The notes: a model not told the origin generated them from the sequence alone. Positions 1 to 6,967 are shown, counted from the stretch's first letter. The stretch is DNA of 11,383 bases from an uncultured cyanobacterium (GCA_937121005.1 CAKZKB010000637.1:1-11383); one strand, 5' to 3'. Made by a program: numbers and translations.

Positions 1-46
1 AGAATGTTTAATGAAACTTAACTATCGGGCCAGCAGGTACTACTAC

Positions 47-514
47 CTAGTCGGCGATCGCCATCGTCTCCACCTCTATCAGTCCGGGCACGACCAGAGA
101 CGCAGCATGGGGAAAGTCTGGGGGCGGCGGCACCACTGGAACCAAAGTCCCGACAAAGACGACTTGCTGCCCCTCGTAACGTTCGATCTCCTGGGGCGAT
201 CGGATCGCCGCCGGATGCCAAGTGGGATACAGTATGACACCACCACCGCCTTCGAGATCGATAATGACATGACCCTGATACACCGGAGGCGGTGTTTGGC
301 GCTTGCGGACATCCAACTGTCGGTACTCGCCGACAACCCGCACTCGCAGGGATTCTGGGCTGGTATCATATGCGGGAAAAAGGGCTTCGATATCGTCTCG
401 GTGGCGGACGACGGGCAGTTCGGGCTCGCGATCGTCGGTGTCCCCAACTGACTGACAGGCCACGATCGTCAGGGCGATCGCTGCAAAGAATATTATTGAG
501 CGAAGATGGTTCAT
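47..514 (-). CDS. Small predicted lipoprotein, function unknown
   Basis: The 155-residue product begins with a short basic tip and a hydrophobic stretch (residues 6-19) ending in the lipobox IVAC, so Cys20 is the likely lipidated residue. This points to a secreted, membrane-anchored lipoprotein of the cell envelope or thylakoid. The mature part starts with an acidic linker. From about residue 55 to 150 it looks like a compact beta-rich domain with alternating hydrophobic strands (VRVVGEYRQLDV, GHVIIDLEG, QQVVFVGTLVPV), possibly OB-fold-like, but I do not recognise a named family. The ATG start is supported by the signal peptide directly after it and a weak TGGAG about 11 nt upstream. It is divergent from ndhF, 145 bp away, and shows no functional link to it. 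Open frames on the opposite strand here lack such signals. Secretion is well supported; function is not known. Confidence 0.75.
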   Translation of the reverse strand: MNHLRSIIFFAAIALTIVACQSVGDTDDREPELPVVRHRDDIEALFPAYDTSPESLRVRVVGEYRQLDVRKRQTPPPVYQGHVIIDLEGGGGVILYPTWHPAAIRSPQEIERYEGQQVVFVGTLVPVVPPPPDFPHAASLVVPGLIEVETMAIAD

Positions 515-560
515 TTTCCAAACACTCCATAAGAGGCTTTATAGCCGGCCCGCACTGCTT

Positions 561-566
561 TATAAT
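561..566 (+). promoter_or_regulatory. Possible -10 box of an ndhF promoter
   Basis: A perfect TATAAT lies about 94 nt upstream of the ndhF start. The hexamer about 17 bp upstream (around 538-543) is a poor match to TTGACA, so a sigma70-type promoter here is only plausible. It would give a leader of roughly 85-90 nt ending in heptamer repeats. Position and exact match are seen; promoter activity is inferred. Confidence 0.35.
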
Positions 567-624
567 CCCTTCAGGCACAAAGACGGTCGATCGCCGTTCC
601 GTCCCACGCCCTCGGTCAACCCCA

Positions 625-659
625 CCTAAAACCTAATACCTAAAACCTAATCCCTAAAT
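625..659 (+). repeat. Heptameric tandem repeat (CCTAANN x5) abutting the ndhF start
   Basis: Five consecutive 7-bp units (CCTAAAA, CCTAATA, CCTAAAA, CCTAATC, CCTAAAT) fill the 35 bp immediately before the ndhF ATG. Such short tandemly repeated repetitive sequences (STRRs) with 7-bp units are known from cyanobacterial intergenic DNA. Here they occupy the place of the ribosome binding site, and no purine-rich Shine-Dalgarno sequence is visible. Confidence 0.85.
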
Positions 660-2519
660 ATGAATGACGTTTTCGTCCAAACTTGCTGGTTAGTTCCTAT
701 TTATAGCTTAATCGGGTCGGTGTTGACCTTGCCCTGGTCTCTCGGTCTCGTCCGCCGTACCGGGCCGCGGCCGGCTGCCTATTTGAACCTCTTGATGACC
801 TTGTTTGCCTGCTTGCATGGGTCGATCGCCCTCAGTCGGATATGGAACCATCCCTCGCAGCAGTTGGTCTTCGACTGGTTGCAAGCCGCCGATCTCACCA
901 TTTCCCTGTCTGTTGACATCTCTCCCGTCAGCGTGGGGGCATTAGAACTGGTGGCCGGAATCAGCTTTCTGGCCCAACTCTACGCCCTCGGCTACATGGA
1001 GAAAGACTGGTCGCTGGCTCGATTTTACGGGTTGATGGGCTTTTTTGAAGCGGCGTTGAGCGGTCTTGCCATCAGCGACTCCCTGTTTCTCAGCTACGCC
1101 TTACTCGAAGTCCTTACCCTCTCAACATACCTGCTGGTCGGCTTTTGGTACGCCCAACCCCTCGTCGTCACCGCCGCCCGCGATGCCTTTTTGACGAAGC
1201 GCGTCGGCGACATTATTTTATTGATGGGGATCGTGGCTTTATCAGCTTATGGGGCGGGCTTGAGTTTTAGCGAGTTGCAAAGTTGGGTCGAAACCTCACC
1301 GCTTCCCAGTGGTACCGCCACCTGGTTGGGGCTGGCGTTAATTGCCGGGCCCCTAGGAAAATGCGCTCAATTTCCCCTCAACCTGTGGTTAGACGAAGCC
1401 ATGGAAGGGCCGAACCCCGCCGGAATTATGCGGAACTCGATCGTCGTTTCGGCGGGGGCCTATGTGTTAATTAAACTGCAACCTGTTTTTATTCTTTCAC
1501 CGATTGCCGAAGATGCGCTGATTATCGTGGGGACAATTACCGCGATCGGTGCATCCTTGATGGCCGTGGCCCAAATTGATATTAAACGAACCCTCTCCCA
1601 TTCTACCAGTGCCTATTTGGGATTGGTGTTTGTCGCCGTTGGGTTGGGTCACGTGGATATTGCTTTTTTACTGCTGTTTTCCCACGCGATCGCCAAGTCT
1701 CTCCTATTTATGAGTATTGGCTCGATTATCTACAACATTACCAATCAAAACGTGACCGAAATGGGCGGCTTGTGGTCGAGAATGCCCGCAACCACCACCG
1801 CATTCGTAGTGGGTTCGGCCGGGTTAGTCGGTGTTTTACCGTTAGGGATGTTTTGGACGTGGACTCGTTGGTTTAACGGCAATTGGGCGGTATCCTGGTG
1901 GTTATTAGGTTTACTGATGTTTGTAAATGCCCTCAGCGCCCTCAACTTAACCCGCGTTTTCCGGCTGGTGTTTTTAGGCGATCCGCAACCGAAAACCCGT
2001 CGCGTCCCGGAAGTGGGCTGGCCGATGGCGGTTCCCATGGTAACGCTGACGGCGATGACGTTACTCGGGCCTTGGGTTCCCCAAAAATGGCCCTATTGGT
2101 TGAGTGCGACAGCACCGTTAGGTAATGCAGAATTACCCATTGTTCGCTACTCGATCGCGTTAATTGTGGCTTCGGGTCTGTTGGGTTGCATCGTCGGTTT
2201 CCGGCTAGTCTTGCGGCGGGCTTGGGCGCGACCGTTGAAGGTTTGGTTGCGATTTTTCCAAGATCTATTTGCCTATGATTTCTACATCGAGAAGGCGTAC
2301 AATCTGACTATTGTTTGGGCTGTTGCCAGCATTTCTAAACTGATGGCATGGCTCGATCGCTACGTGGTGGATGGCGCAGTCAACCTGGTCGGTTTGGTAA
2401 CGGTGTTTAGCGGACAAGCATTGCGATACAATGTCACCGGCCGGGGTCAGTTTTACGTGCTGACGATCGCCATTGCGACAGGTCTGCTAGCGCTGTGGTC
2501 GTTTTTTGGTTTGAATTAG
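660..2519 (+). CDS. ndhF: NDH-1 subunit NdhF, CO2-uptake (NdhF3/NdhF4) type
   Basis: NdhF is the distal, antiporter-like proton-pumping subunit of the NDH-1 complex in the thylakoid membrane. The 619-residue protein is almost entirely hydrophobic (about 15-16 membrane segments). It keeps the channel charges of the NuoL/NdhF family: Glu150 in LLEVLTL, Lys234 in PLGKCAQFPL, and His342/Lys346 in SHAIAKSLLF. The stretch after Lys234 reads LWLDEAMEGPNPAGIMRNS, where respiratory NdhF1/NuoL have DAMEGPTPISALIHAATM. I recall the RNS form as typical of NdhF3/NdhF4, the subunits of the CO2-hydrating NDH-1 complexes. The N-terminus (MNDVFVQTCWLVP, then RRTGPRPAAYLN) and the length, shorter than NdhF1, also fit. 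I cannot separate the inducible (F3) from the constitutive (F4) kind. The ATG lies directly after heptamer repeats with no clear ribosome binding site. ndhD follows after 27 bp, clearly co-transcribed. Confidence 0.9.
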   Translation: MNDVFVQTCWLVPIYSLIGSVLTLPWSLGLVRRTGPRPAAYLNLLMTLFACLHGSIALSRIWNHPSQQLVFDWLQAADLTISLSVDISPVSVGALELVAGISFLAQLYALGYMEKDWSLARFYGLMGFFEAALSGLAISDSLFLSYALLEVLTLSTYLLVGFWYAQPLVVTAARDAFLTKRVGDIILLMGIVALSAYGAGLSFSELQSWVETSPLPSGTATWLGLALIAGPLGKCAQFPLNLWLDEAMEGPNPAGIMRNSIVVSAGAYVLIKLQPVFILSPIAEDALIIVGTITAIGASLMAVAQIDIKRTLSHSTSAYLGLVFVAVGLGHVDIAFLLLFSHAIAKSLLFMSIGSIIYNITNQNVTEMGGLWSRMPATTTAFVVGSAGLVGVLPLGMFWTWTRWFNGNWAVSWWLLGLLMFVNALSALNLTRVFRLVFLGDPQPKTRRVPEVGWPMAVPMVTLTAMTLLGPWVPQKWPYWLSATAPLGNAELPIVRYSIALIVASGLLGCIVGFRLVLRRAWARPLKVWLRFFQDLFAYDFYIEKAYNLTIVWAVASISKLMAWLDRYVVDGAVNLVGLVTVFSGQALRYNVTGRGQFYVLTIAIATGLLALWSFFGLN

Positions 2520-2546
2520 TCTGCGATATTTAAGGATACAATCTCC

Positions 2547-4043
2547 ATGCTGAGTGCATTAATTCTGATTCCATTTATCGGGGCGGGGCTGCTGGCTGTG
2601 TTGCCGAACCGCTTCAGTTCCAGTCAAGTCAAATGGGTGGCGATCGCGATCGCGTCCCTAGCATTTGTTGTCAATATCATCGTTGGCTACCAATTCGATC
2701 CAAATCAAATCTCTTTTCAGTTTGAAGAAGTCATTCCTTGGATTGATGGCATCGGCTTTAACTACCATTTGGGAATTGATGGCTTATCTCTATCTTTACT
2801 GTTTCTCAATAGTTTTTTAACCGTTCTCGCCTTGATGAGTAGCGATCGCGATTTACCGCGACCGCGTTTGTACTACGCGCTAATGCTGCTGATTAACGTG
2901 GGCGTGAGTGGAGCATTTATTGCCCAAGATTTGCTCTTGTTCTTTCTATTTTACGAGCTAGAAATTATTCCCTTGTATCTCCTGATTGCCATCTGGGGAG
3001 GCAAGCGACGAGCCTATGCAGCGACAAAGTTCTTAATTTATACCGCCGTTTCTGGTATTTTAATTTTAGCTGCCTTCCTAGGCATCGCCTTCTTGAGCGG
3101 TGCGAATACCTTTGACTACGAAACCTTGCGATCGGCCGGCTTACCCTTTGAAATTCAACTGGTTTTACTGATTGCCTTGTTAATCGGCTTTGGGATTAAG
3201 ATCCCCGTATTTCCTTTTCATACTTGGTTGCCCGATGCCCACGTAGAGGCTTCGACTCCGGTTTCCATGTTACTGGCGGGCGTACTGTTAAAATTGGGAA
3301 CCTACGGACTGCTGCGATTCGGGTTAGGATTATTTCTGGAAGCCTGGTCGTATCTTGCCCCTTGGTTGGCAGTGGCGGCGGCAATTAGCGCCCTCTACGG
3401 GGCTTCTTGCGCGATCGCCCAACAAGATATGAAAAAAGTGGTCGCCTATTCGTCGATCGGTCACATGGCATTTATTTTACTCTCTCTGGCAGCGACAACG
3501 CGCCTGAGTATTATTGCCACAATATGCCAGACGATCGCCCATGGTTTAATCTCGGCGTTGCTGTTCTTTCTTGTTGGTGTGGTTTATAAGAAAACGGGCA
3601 GTCGCGATGTTAACCAACTGCGAGGTTTGTTGAACCCGGAACGAGGTTTGCCCGTCACGGGTAGCTTAACAATTTTAGCAGCTATGGCGAGTGCGGGCAT
3701 TCCGGGCATGGTGGGGTTTGTTGCTGAGTTTCTCGTATTTCGCGGTAGCTTTCCCATCTTCCCAATTCCGACGCTATTTTGTATGGTGGGTACGGGTTTA
3801 ACGGCAGTGTACTTTCTACTGATGATTAACCGGGTGTTTTTCGGTCGTCTCTCGGATATGGTTACTTATTTACCCCCGGTGGGTTGGGGCGATCGCGTTC
3901 CGGCGATCGCGCTATCTATTATAATTTTCATCCTGGGGATTCAACCCAATTGGATGGTACGCTGGAGCGAAGCCCAAGTGGGTCGTTTAATTGCCCCGGA
4001 AACCGTAGCACAAGTGACAGTTTTGAATCCCAAAGGCGATTAA
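2547..4043 (+). CDS. ndhD: NDH-1 subunit NdhD (chain 4), CO2-uptake type
   Basis: NdhD (NuoM homologue) is the second antiporter-like proton-pumping subunit of the NDH-1 membrane arm. The 498-residue protein has about 14 membrane segments and the expected channel residues: Glu137 in FLFYELEIIPLYLL, Lys218 in GFGIKIPVFPFHTWLPDAH, Lys249 in GVLLKLGTYGLLRFG, His332 in AHGLISALLF and Glu394 in GFVAEFLVFRG. The C-terminal GIQPNWMVRWSE matches what I recall for NdhD3/NdhD4. The ATG follows AAGGA with a 10-nt gap. Pairing with NdhF3/F4-type ndhF indicates a CO2-concentrating NDH-1 module (NDH-1MS or MS'). In known clusters a cup gene (CupA/ChpY or CupB/ChpX) normally lies downstream; here ndhD stops 19 bp before the end of convergent atpG, so that gene is absent from this place. 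The reading frame is intact. Confidence 0.92.
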   Translation: MLSALILIPFIGAGLLAVLPNRFSSSQVKWVAIAIASLAFVVNIIVGYQFDPNQISFQFEEVIPWIDGIGFNYHLGIDGLSLSLLFLNSFLTVLALMSSDRDLPRPRLYYALMLLINVGVSGAFIAQDLLLFFLFYELEIIPLYLLIAIWGGKRRAYAATKFLIYTAVSGILILAAFLGIAFLSGANTFDYETLRSAGLPFEIQLVLLIALLIGFGIKIPVFPFHTWLPDAHVEASTPVSMLLAGVLLKLGTYGLLRFGLGLFLEAWSYLAPWLAVAAAISALYGASCAIAQQDMKKVVAYSSIGHMAFILLSLAATTRLSIIATICQTIAHGLISALLFFLVGVVYKKTGSRDVNQLRGLLNPERGLPVTGSLTILAAMASAGIPGMVGFVAEFLVFRGSFPIFPIPTLFCMVGTGLTAVYFLLMINRVFFGRLSDMVTYLPPVGWGDRVPAIALSIIIFILGIQPNWMVRWSEAQVGRLIAPETVAQVTVLNPKGD

Positions 4044-4062
4044 TATTGTAATTGAAAGAAAA

Positions 4063-4956
4063 TCAATCGGTGAGGGCTTCAAAACCAGAGGCAATGTCAA
4101 GCAATTCTGACGTAATGGCACTCTGTCGCTGGCGGCGATATTGAGAGGTGAGATCGTCTAACCGTTCGCGAATGTTTTTCTCGGCGGCTTGCATAGAAGA
4201 CAAGCGACTGGCATTTTCGCTGGCAAGAGATTCGGCAAAGGCACGATAGAGAGACACAAACAAATGCTCGCGAATGAGGGCGGAAAACATGGCAGCGCGA
4301 TCGCCATAAAAACTGGGCAACCCGGAAGAAGGACGATCGCGCTCTTGCAACTCTCGCAACCAGTTCTCATTCAGGGGAAGTAAAGAAAATTGCTGCGGTT
4401 CGTAAGCCGATCCCGATCGCGATCGATTGTAGAATAAAAGGACGCGACGGACATTTTTCTCGCTGCGCCAATTTTGCAGGGAAACGAGCAGTTCGCGGAC
4501 GCGATCGGTAATCCCGGCGATGGAGTTGGGGACAGAGAAACGAGCCGAAATCTGCCGCTTTTGGGCTTGTAAGGGCAGGGAAACGCGATCGCCGACAGCA
4601 GCGATAAATAGGTTTTCTTCGGGAAAGTCGGTTAACTTCTCATCGGCGAGACGAGCCACTTTTTCGTTAAACTGGCCGCACAAACCGCGATCGGAACCGA
4701 AGACGATCGCCACTAAGGTATCGCCCGAGGCGGTACTGGCTTTGTCGATGAGATTGGGATCGCGATCGCTGTCCCAGTTTGGCGCTTGCAGAACGAATTG
4801 CAATCCGGTTTCTACTGTGCGATGATAGTCTAAGAGGGATTCTACAGCAGTTTGATATTGACGAATGCTGACTGCTGCCAATGCTTTCATGGTTTTGACC
4901 ACCGATCGCAAATCGCGGACGTTTTCAATTTGGGCTTGTAGTTGTTCGGCTGGCAT
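4063..4956 (-). CDS. atpG: N-ATPase gamma subunit
   Basis: Gamma is the rotating central stalk that couples ring rotation to the catalytic F1 head. The 297-residue protein has the family layout: an N-terminal coiled-coil helix (residues 1-60, with VKTMKALAAVSIRQY), a Rossmann-like middle with GSDRGLCGQFN around residue 87, and a long C-terminal helix with the conserved AAEKNIRERLDDLTSQYRRQ and ITSELLDIASGFEAL. It is full length and free of visible damage. It is the last gene of the N-ATPase operon, as in known atpDCQRBEFAG clusters. The 45 bp between the atpA remnant and its ATG contain a 25-bp palindrome and an AT-rich stretch without a recognisable Shine-Dalgarno, unlike atpC, atpQ, atpR, atpE and atpF. 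Its 3' end faces ndhD with only 19 bp between and no hairpin terminator, so read-through antisense is possible. Confidence 0.93.
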   Translation of the reverse strand: MPAEQLQAQIENVRDLRSVVKTMKALAAVSIRQYQTAVESLLDYHRTVETGLQFVLQAPNWDSDRDPNLIDKASTASGDTLVAIVFGSDRGLCGQFNEKVARLADEKLTDFPEENLFIAAVGDRVSLPLQAQKRQISARFSVPNSIAGITDRVRELLVSLQNWRSEKNVRRVLLFYNRSRSGSAYEPQQFSLLPLNENWLRELQERDRPSSGLPSFYGDRAAMFSALIREHLFVSLYRAFAESLASENASRLSSMQAAEKNIRERLDDLTSQYRRQRQSAITSELLDIASGFEALTD

Positions 4957-4980
4957 TTTAAACTATAAATATCGTTATTT

Positions 4981-5005
4981 GTAGGGTGGGCAATGCCCAC
5001 CCTAC
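4981..5005. repeat. 25-bp perfect palindrome between atpA and atpG
   Basis: Two 12-base arms (GTAGGGTGGGCA and its exact complement) surround a single central base. This is the style of dispersed hairpin repeat common in cyanobacterial intergenic DNA. Read on the minus strand, its first bases supply the TAG that closes the atpA C-terminal remnant. It could form a strong RNA hairpin between atpA and atpG, but there is no following U-run, so I do not call a terminator. Confidence 0.85.
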
Positions 5006-5133
5006 GGGTTTTCTCGGAAGCGATCGCTGGCCTCTCGACAAGTTTGACGAAGGCGTTCCCAGTCCTCATCTTCGAGTTCTTCGCCTGTATCGATACGATC
5101 GCACAATTCCGACAAGCGATCGACTATTTCTTC
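5002..5133 (-). pseudogene. atpA: Frameshifted C-terminal remnant of atpA
   Basis: Read one base out of register with the main atpA frame, from just after SVSRVG to a TAG at 5002-5004, this stretch encodes 43 residues with a strong coding look: EEIVDRLSELCDRID, then TGEELEDEDWERLRQTC, then REASDRFRENP. I recall N-ATPase alpha subunits ending in a similar helix-turn-helix with an acidic GExLxxxDRExL motif, so this is most likely the true end of alpha, joined to the front part by an out-of-frame deletion. It has no start codon or ribosome site of its own, so a separate gene is unlikely. Identification as the alpha tail is from memory of the family and not proven. Confidence 0.55.
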
Positions 5134-6253
5134 CCACGCGAGACACGGACTGACCTACATCGACGGCGGGTAAAATCCCTTGCTGAAACCGATCGGGAGA
5201 CAGATAAATTTGCCCGTCGGTAATCGAAATCAAATTCGTGGGAATGTAGGCCGAAATATTTTGCGCCTGAGTTTCCACAATGGGTAACGCCGTCAGCGAT
5301 CCGCCCCCCAACTCTTCGCGCAAATGGGTCGATCGTTCCAACAGGCGCGAGTGAATATAAAAAATGTCGCCGGGATAGGCTTCGCGACCGGGGGGACGGC
5401 GCAGCAGTAGGGACAGTTCCCGGTAGGCCCGCGCGTGGCGGGTGAGATCGTCGTAGACAATTAGTACGTCCCGGCCCCGTTCCATAAAAAACTCGGCCAT
5501 GGTGGTGGCGGCGTAGGGGGTGACGTACTGCAACCCCGGCGGATCCTCGCCAGTGGCGACGACGACGAAACTGTACTCCAGGGCACCGCGATCGCGCAGG
5601 GTCGCAATGGCGCGGGCCACCGCATCCGATCGCTGGGCGATGGCGCAGTAGACGCAGATAACATCTTTGTCGTCTTGGTTGAGAATGGTATCGATGGCGA
5701 TCGCGCTTTTACCAATTTGGCGATCGCCGACAATGAGTTCGCGCTGGCCCCGGCCGATGGGGACGATCGCGTCTACTACTTTTAATCCGGTTTGCATGGG
5801 GACGGTGACGGGGGCCCGATCCATAATTGCCGGGGCCGGACGTTCGATGGGGCGGCGTTCTTCATCGGGGATGGATCCGCGACCGTCTAGGGGGCGACCC
5901 AAACCGTCAACCACGCGCCCTAACAGGGCTTCACCGACAGGAACGTCGATCGATCGCCCCGATCGCTTCACTTTTTCCCCCGCTTGCAAGTGTTCGCTGC
6001 GATCGAGTAACACTACACCCACTTCGTGGCGATCGAGGTTGAAGGCCAAACCGGGCACGTCGCGACCTAAATAAATCAGTTCGTCCGACTGGACTTCGGG
6101 GAGTCCCGACACTAAGGCGATACCGCGAGAAATGGATTTGACGATGCCAATTTCTCGGGCTTTGAGATCGGGGTGATGTTCGGACAAGGCGCGATCGAAG
6201 GCTGCCGAAGTGTCATCGAGAACCGCTTGTAACAATTGGGGATCTTTAGTCAT
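5066..6253 (-). CDS. atpA: N-ATPase alpha subunit, truncated after the arginine finger
   Basis: Alpha alternates with beta in the F1 hexamer; it binds nucleotide without hydrolysing it and supplies the arginine finger to the catalytic site. Residues 1-374 are normal: an N-terminal beta-barrel, Walker A GDRQIGKS (176-183), the Walker B region VLIVYDDL (263-270), RRPPGREAYPGDIFY and LISITDGQIYL, then SVSRVG with finger Arg372. The next 21 residues (RNSRSLVGIVRSY, then an Arg-rich end) are not alpha-like and stop at 5066. Family members run to about 500 residues, with a helical C-terminal domain of roughly 130. Here that domain is gone except for a remnant in another frame (5002-5133), so about 85-100 codons seem deleted. 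The product would probably not assemble. The ATG lacks a Shine-Dalgarno and is preceded by a heptamer repeat and a MITE-like element. A sequencing or assembly error is the main alternative. Confidence 0.85.
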   Translation of the reverse strand: MTKDPQLLQAVLDDTSAAFDRALSEHHPDLKAREIGIVKSISRGIALVSGLPEVQSDELIYLGRDVPGLAFNLDRHEVGVVLLDRSEHLQAGEKVKRSGRSIDVPVGEALLGRVVDGLGRPLDGRGSIPDEERRPIERPAPAIMDRAPVTVPMQTGLKVVDAIVPIGRGQRELIVGDRQIGKSAIAIDTILNQDDKDVICVYCAIAQRSDAVARAIATLRDRGALEYSFVVVATGEDPPGLQYVTPYAATTMAEFFMERGRDVLIVYDDLTRHARAYRELSLLLRRPPGREAYPGDIFYIHSRLLERSTHLREELGGGSLTALPIVETQAQNISAYIPTNLISITDGQIYLSPDRFQQGILPAVDVGQSVSRVGRNSRSLVGIVRSYRYRRRTRR

Positions 6254-6264
6254 ATCAATTCAAT

Positions 6265-6285
6265 GAACAACGAACAACGAACAAT
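6265..6285. repeat. Heptamer tandem repeat GAACAAC x3 upstream of atpA
   Basis: Three 7-bp units (GAACAAC, GAACAAC, GAACAAT) end 12 nt before the atpA start codon, in the place where a Shine-Dalgarno would be expected. This is the same style of 7-bp repeat as upstream of ndhF, with a different unit. Confidence 0.8.
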
Positions 6286-6303
6286 GAGCAATATCTCTAG
6301 ATG

Positions 6304-6424
6304 GTAAGTATTCAGGTGGTACAGAGAAACCCGGTTTCTGAGGGGAGAAACTCAGATTTTGTCCGGCTATAAGCGAGAAACCGGGTTTCTACACCTATTT
6401 AGCCTAGCATACCTGAATCCTTAT
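6304..6424. mobile_element. MITE-like element, copy 1, with 8-bp target duplication
   Basis: A 121-bp non-coding element. Its left end GTAAGTATTCAGGT is inversely repeated at the right end as ACCTGAATCCTTAT (12 of 14 positions). It is flanked exactly by the direct repeat TCTAGATG (6296-6303 and 6425-6432), a convincing 8-bp target-site duplication. Inside, two 15-bp inverted arms (AGAAACCCGGTTTCT at 6325-6339 and its complement at 6376-6390) enclose a 36-bp core (6340-6375). It has no transposase, so it would depend on one encoded elsewhere. It lies between atpF and atpA. A second copy lies at 9180 with its core inverted. Confidence 0.85.
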
Positions 6425-6470
6425 TCTAGATGAAGCTGGATACTGGAGTTGCGAACAAGTTTTCCTTCCT

Positions 6471-6491
6471 GAATTTTGAATTTTGAATTTT
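6471..6491. repeat. Heptamer tandem repeat GAATTTT x3
   Basis: Three perfect 7-bp units lie in the atpF-atpA gap, followed on the plus strand by a C8 run at 6520-6527. Simple-sequence intergenic DNA typical of cyanobacteria; no coding role seen. Confidence 0.75.
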
Positions 6492-6538
6492 GCGAAAAGT
6501 TAGGGACGTAGATTTTCTTCCCCCCCCAAACTCAAGAC

Positions 6539-6967
6539 TCAAGACGAATTGGAGCCTAGCGACACTTCTAGCGAGTTTAAATAACTGTCCAAACTCCAAG
6601 CAATTTCACGATCGCGCAACTGCACTTCAATCCCGCAAACGAGACGAGGAGAACGGACAAATTCGATGCGATCGCCGGGTAAGGCGTTGGTAATGCGATC
6701 GCGATCGCCATCGGATAAATCAAAGCTACTGAGAACTCGTAAGGGTTCGTCGCTGGCACGAATTGAGCCTTCAATATGTTCTTTTTCTGCATGGGATAAC
6801 TGCTGCCAACGACGAACGAAGGTATCGATCGCCTGTCGTTCTAAATCGCTGCTGGCGATGTCTTGAAGGGCGCGACGGGTAAGATCGTAAGTTTGGCGAA
6901 GTAACTGTCGCTGCACCCGTTCTTCTGGGGTTTCTTCGCCGATGGTTTCTTGCGATCGCTTCACCAA
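6539..6967 (-). CDS. Second copy of the AtpF delta-like C-terminal domain
   Basis: This frame repeats the C-terminal half of the AtpF just upstream. RQTYDLTRRALQDIA matches QQTYTIARRVLQDIA; LSSFDLSDGDRDRI matches RSSFELSEDDGQKI; and CGIEVQLRDREIAWSLDSYL matches CGVEIRANGYELA-stop-SFDSYL. The domain resembles the F1 delta/OSCP C-terminal domain that N-ATPases carry on their b subunit. It is in the same frame as atpF with no stop from 7027 down to 6539, so before the amber codon at 7028 it was probably the end of one 415-residue fusion. If made separately it would need the TTG at 6967 or the adjacent GTG, with no clear Shine-Dalgarno. The stop codon overlaps an ACTCAAG heptamer repeat, so the end may be eroded. 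It is either a piece of broken atpF or a small stand-alone peripheral-stalk protein; I favour the former. Confidence 0.65.
   Translation of the reverse strand: MVKRSQETIGEETPEERVQRQLLRQTYDLTRRALQDIASSDLERQAIDTFVRRWQQLSHAEKEHIEGSIRASDEPLRVLSSFDLSDGDRDRITNALPGDRIEFVRSPRLVCGIEVQLRDREIAWSLDSYLNSLEVSLGSNSS

Larger units (their letters stand above)
6254..6538 (-). other. Repeat-filled gap between atpF and atpA
   Basis: This 285-bp non-coding stretch is unusually long for an N-ATPase operon. It holds, from right to left in the direction of transcription: a C8 run (6520-6527), three GAATTTT heptamers (6471-6491), a 121-bp MITE-like element with target duplications (6296-6432), and three GAACAAN heptamers (6265-6285) just before atpA. 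Two ACTCAAG heptamers (6530-6543) overlap its right edge and the stop codon of the upstream frame. I see no gene or promoter in it. Confidence 0.8.

Noticed and set aside
11..451. A 146-codon plus-strand open frame across the left end
   Set aside because: It overlaps the minus-strand lipoprotein frame, is very Arg/His/Asp-rich and lacks any signal; the opposite strand has a signal peptide and lipobox at its start.
660..4043. Mrp Na+/H+ antiporter or DabB-type transporter genes
   Set aside because: Both proteins match NdhF/NdhD in length and motifs, and the small Mrp subunits or a DabA partner are absent.
4044..4062. Bidirectional terminator between ndhD and atpG
   Set aside because: Only 19 AT-rich bases with no inverted repeat.
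5002..5133. A small independent acidic gene between atpA and atpG
   Set aside because: No start codon, no ribosome binding site, begins exactly where the alpha frame breaks, and ends like an alpha tail.
5667..6074. Plus-strand open frame inside atpA
   Set aside because: A shadow of the well-conserved alpha coding frame, with biased Arg/Ser/Pro composition and no ribosome binding site.
6471..6491. CRISPR-like array
   Set aside because: Units are 7 bp and directly adjacent, without spacers; these are simple tandem heptamers.
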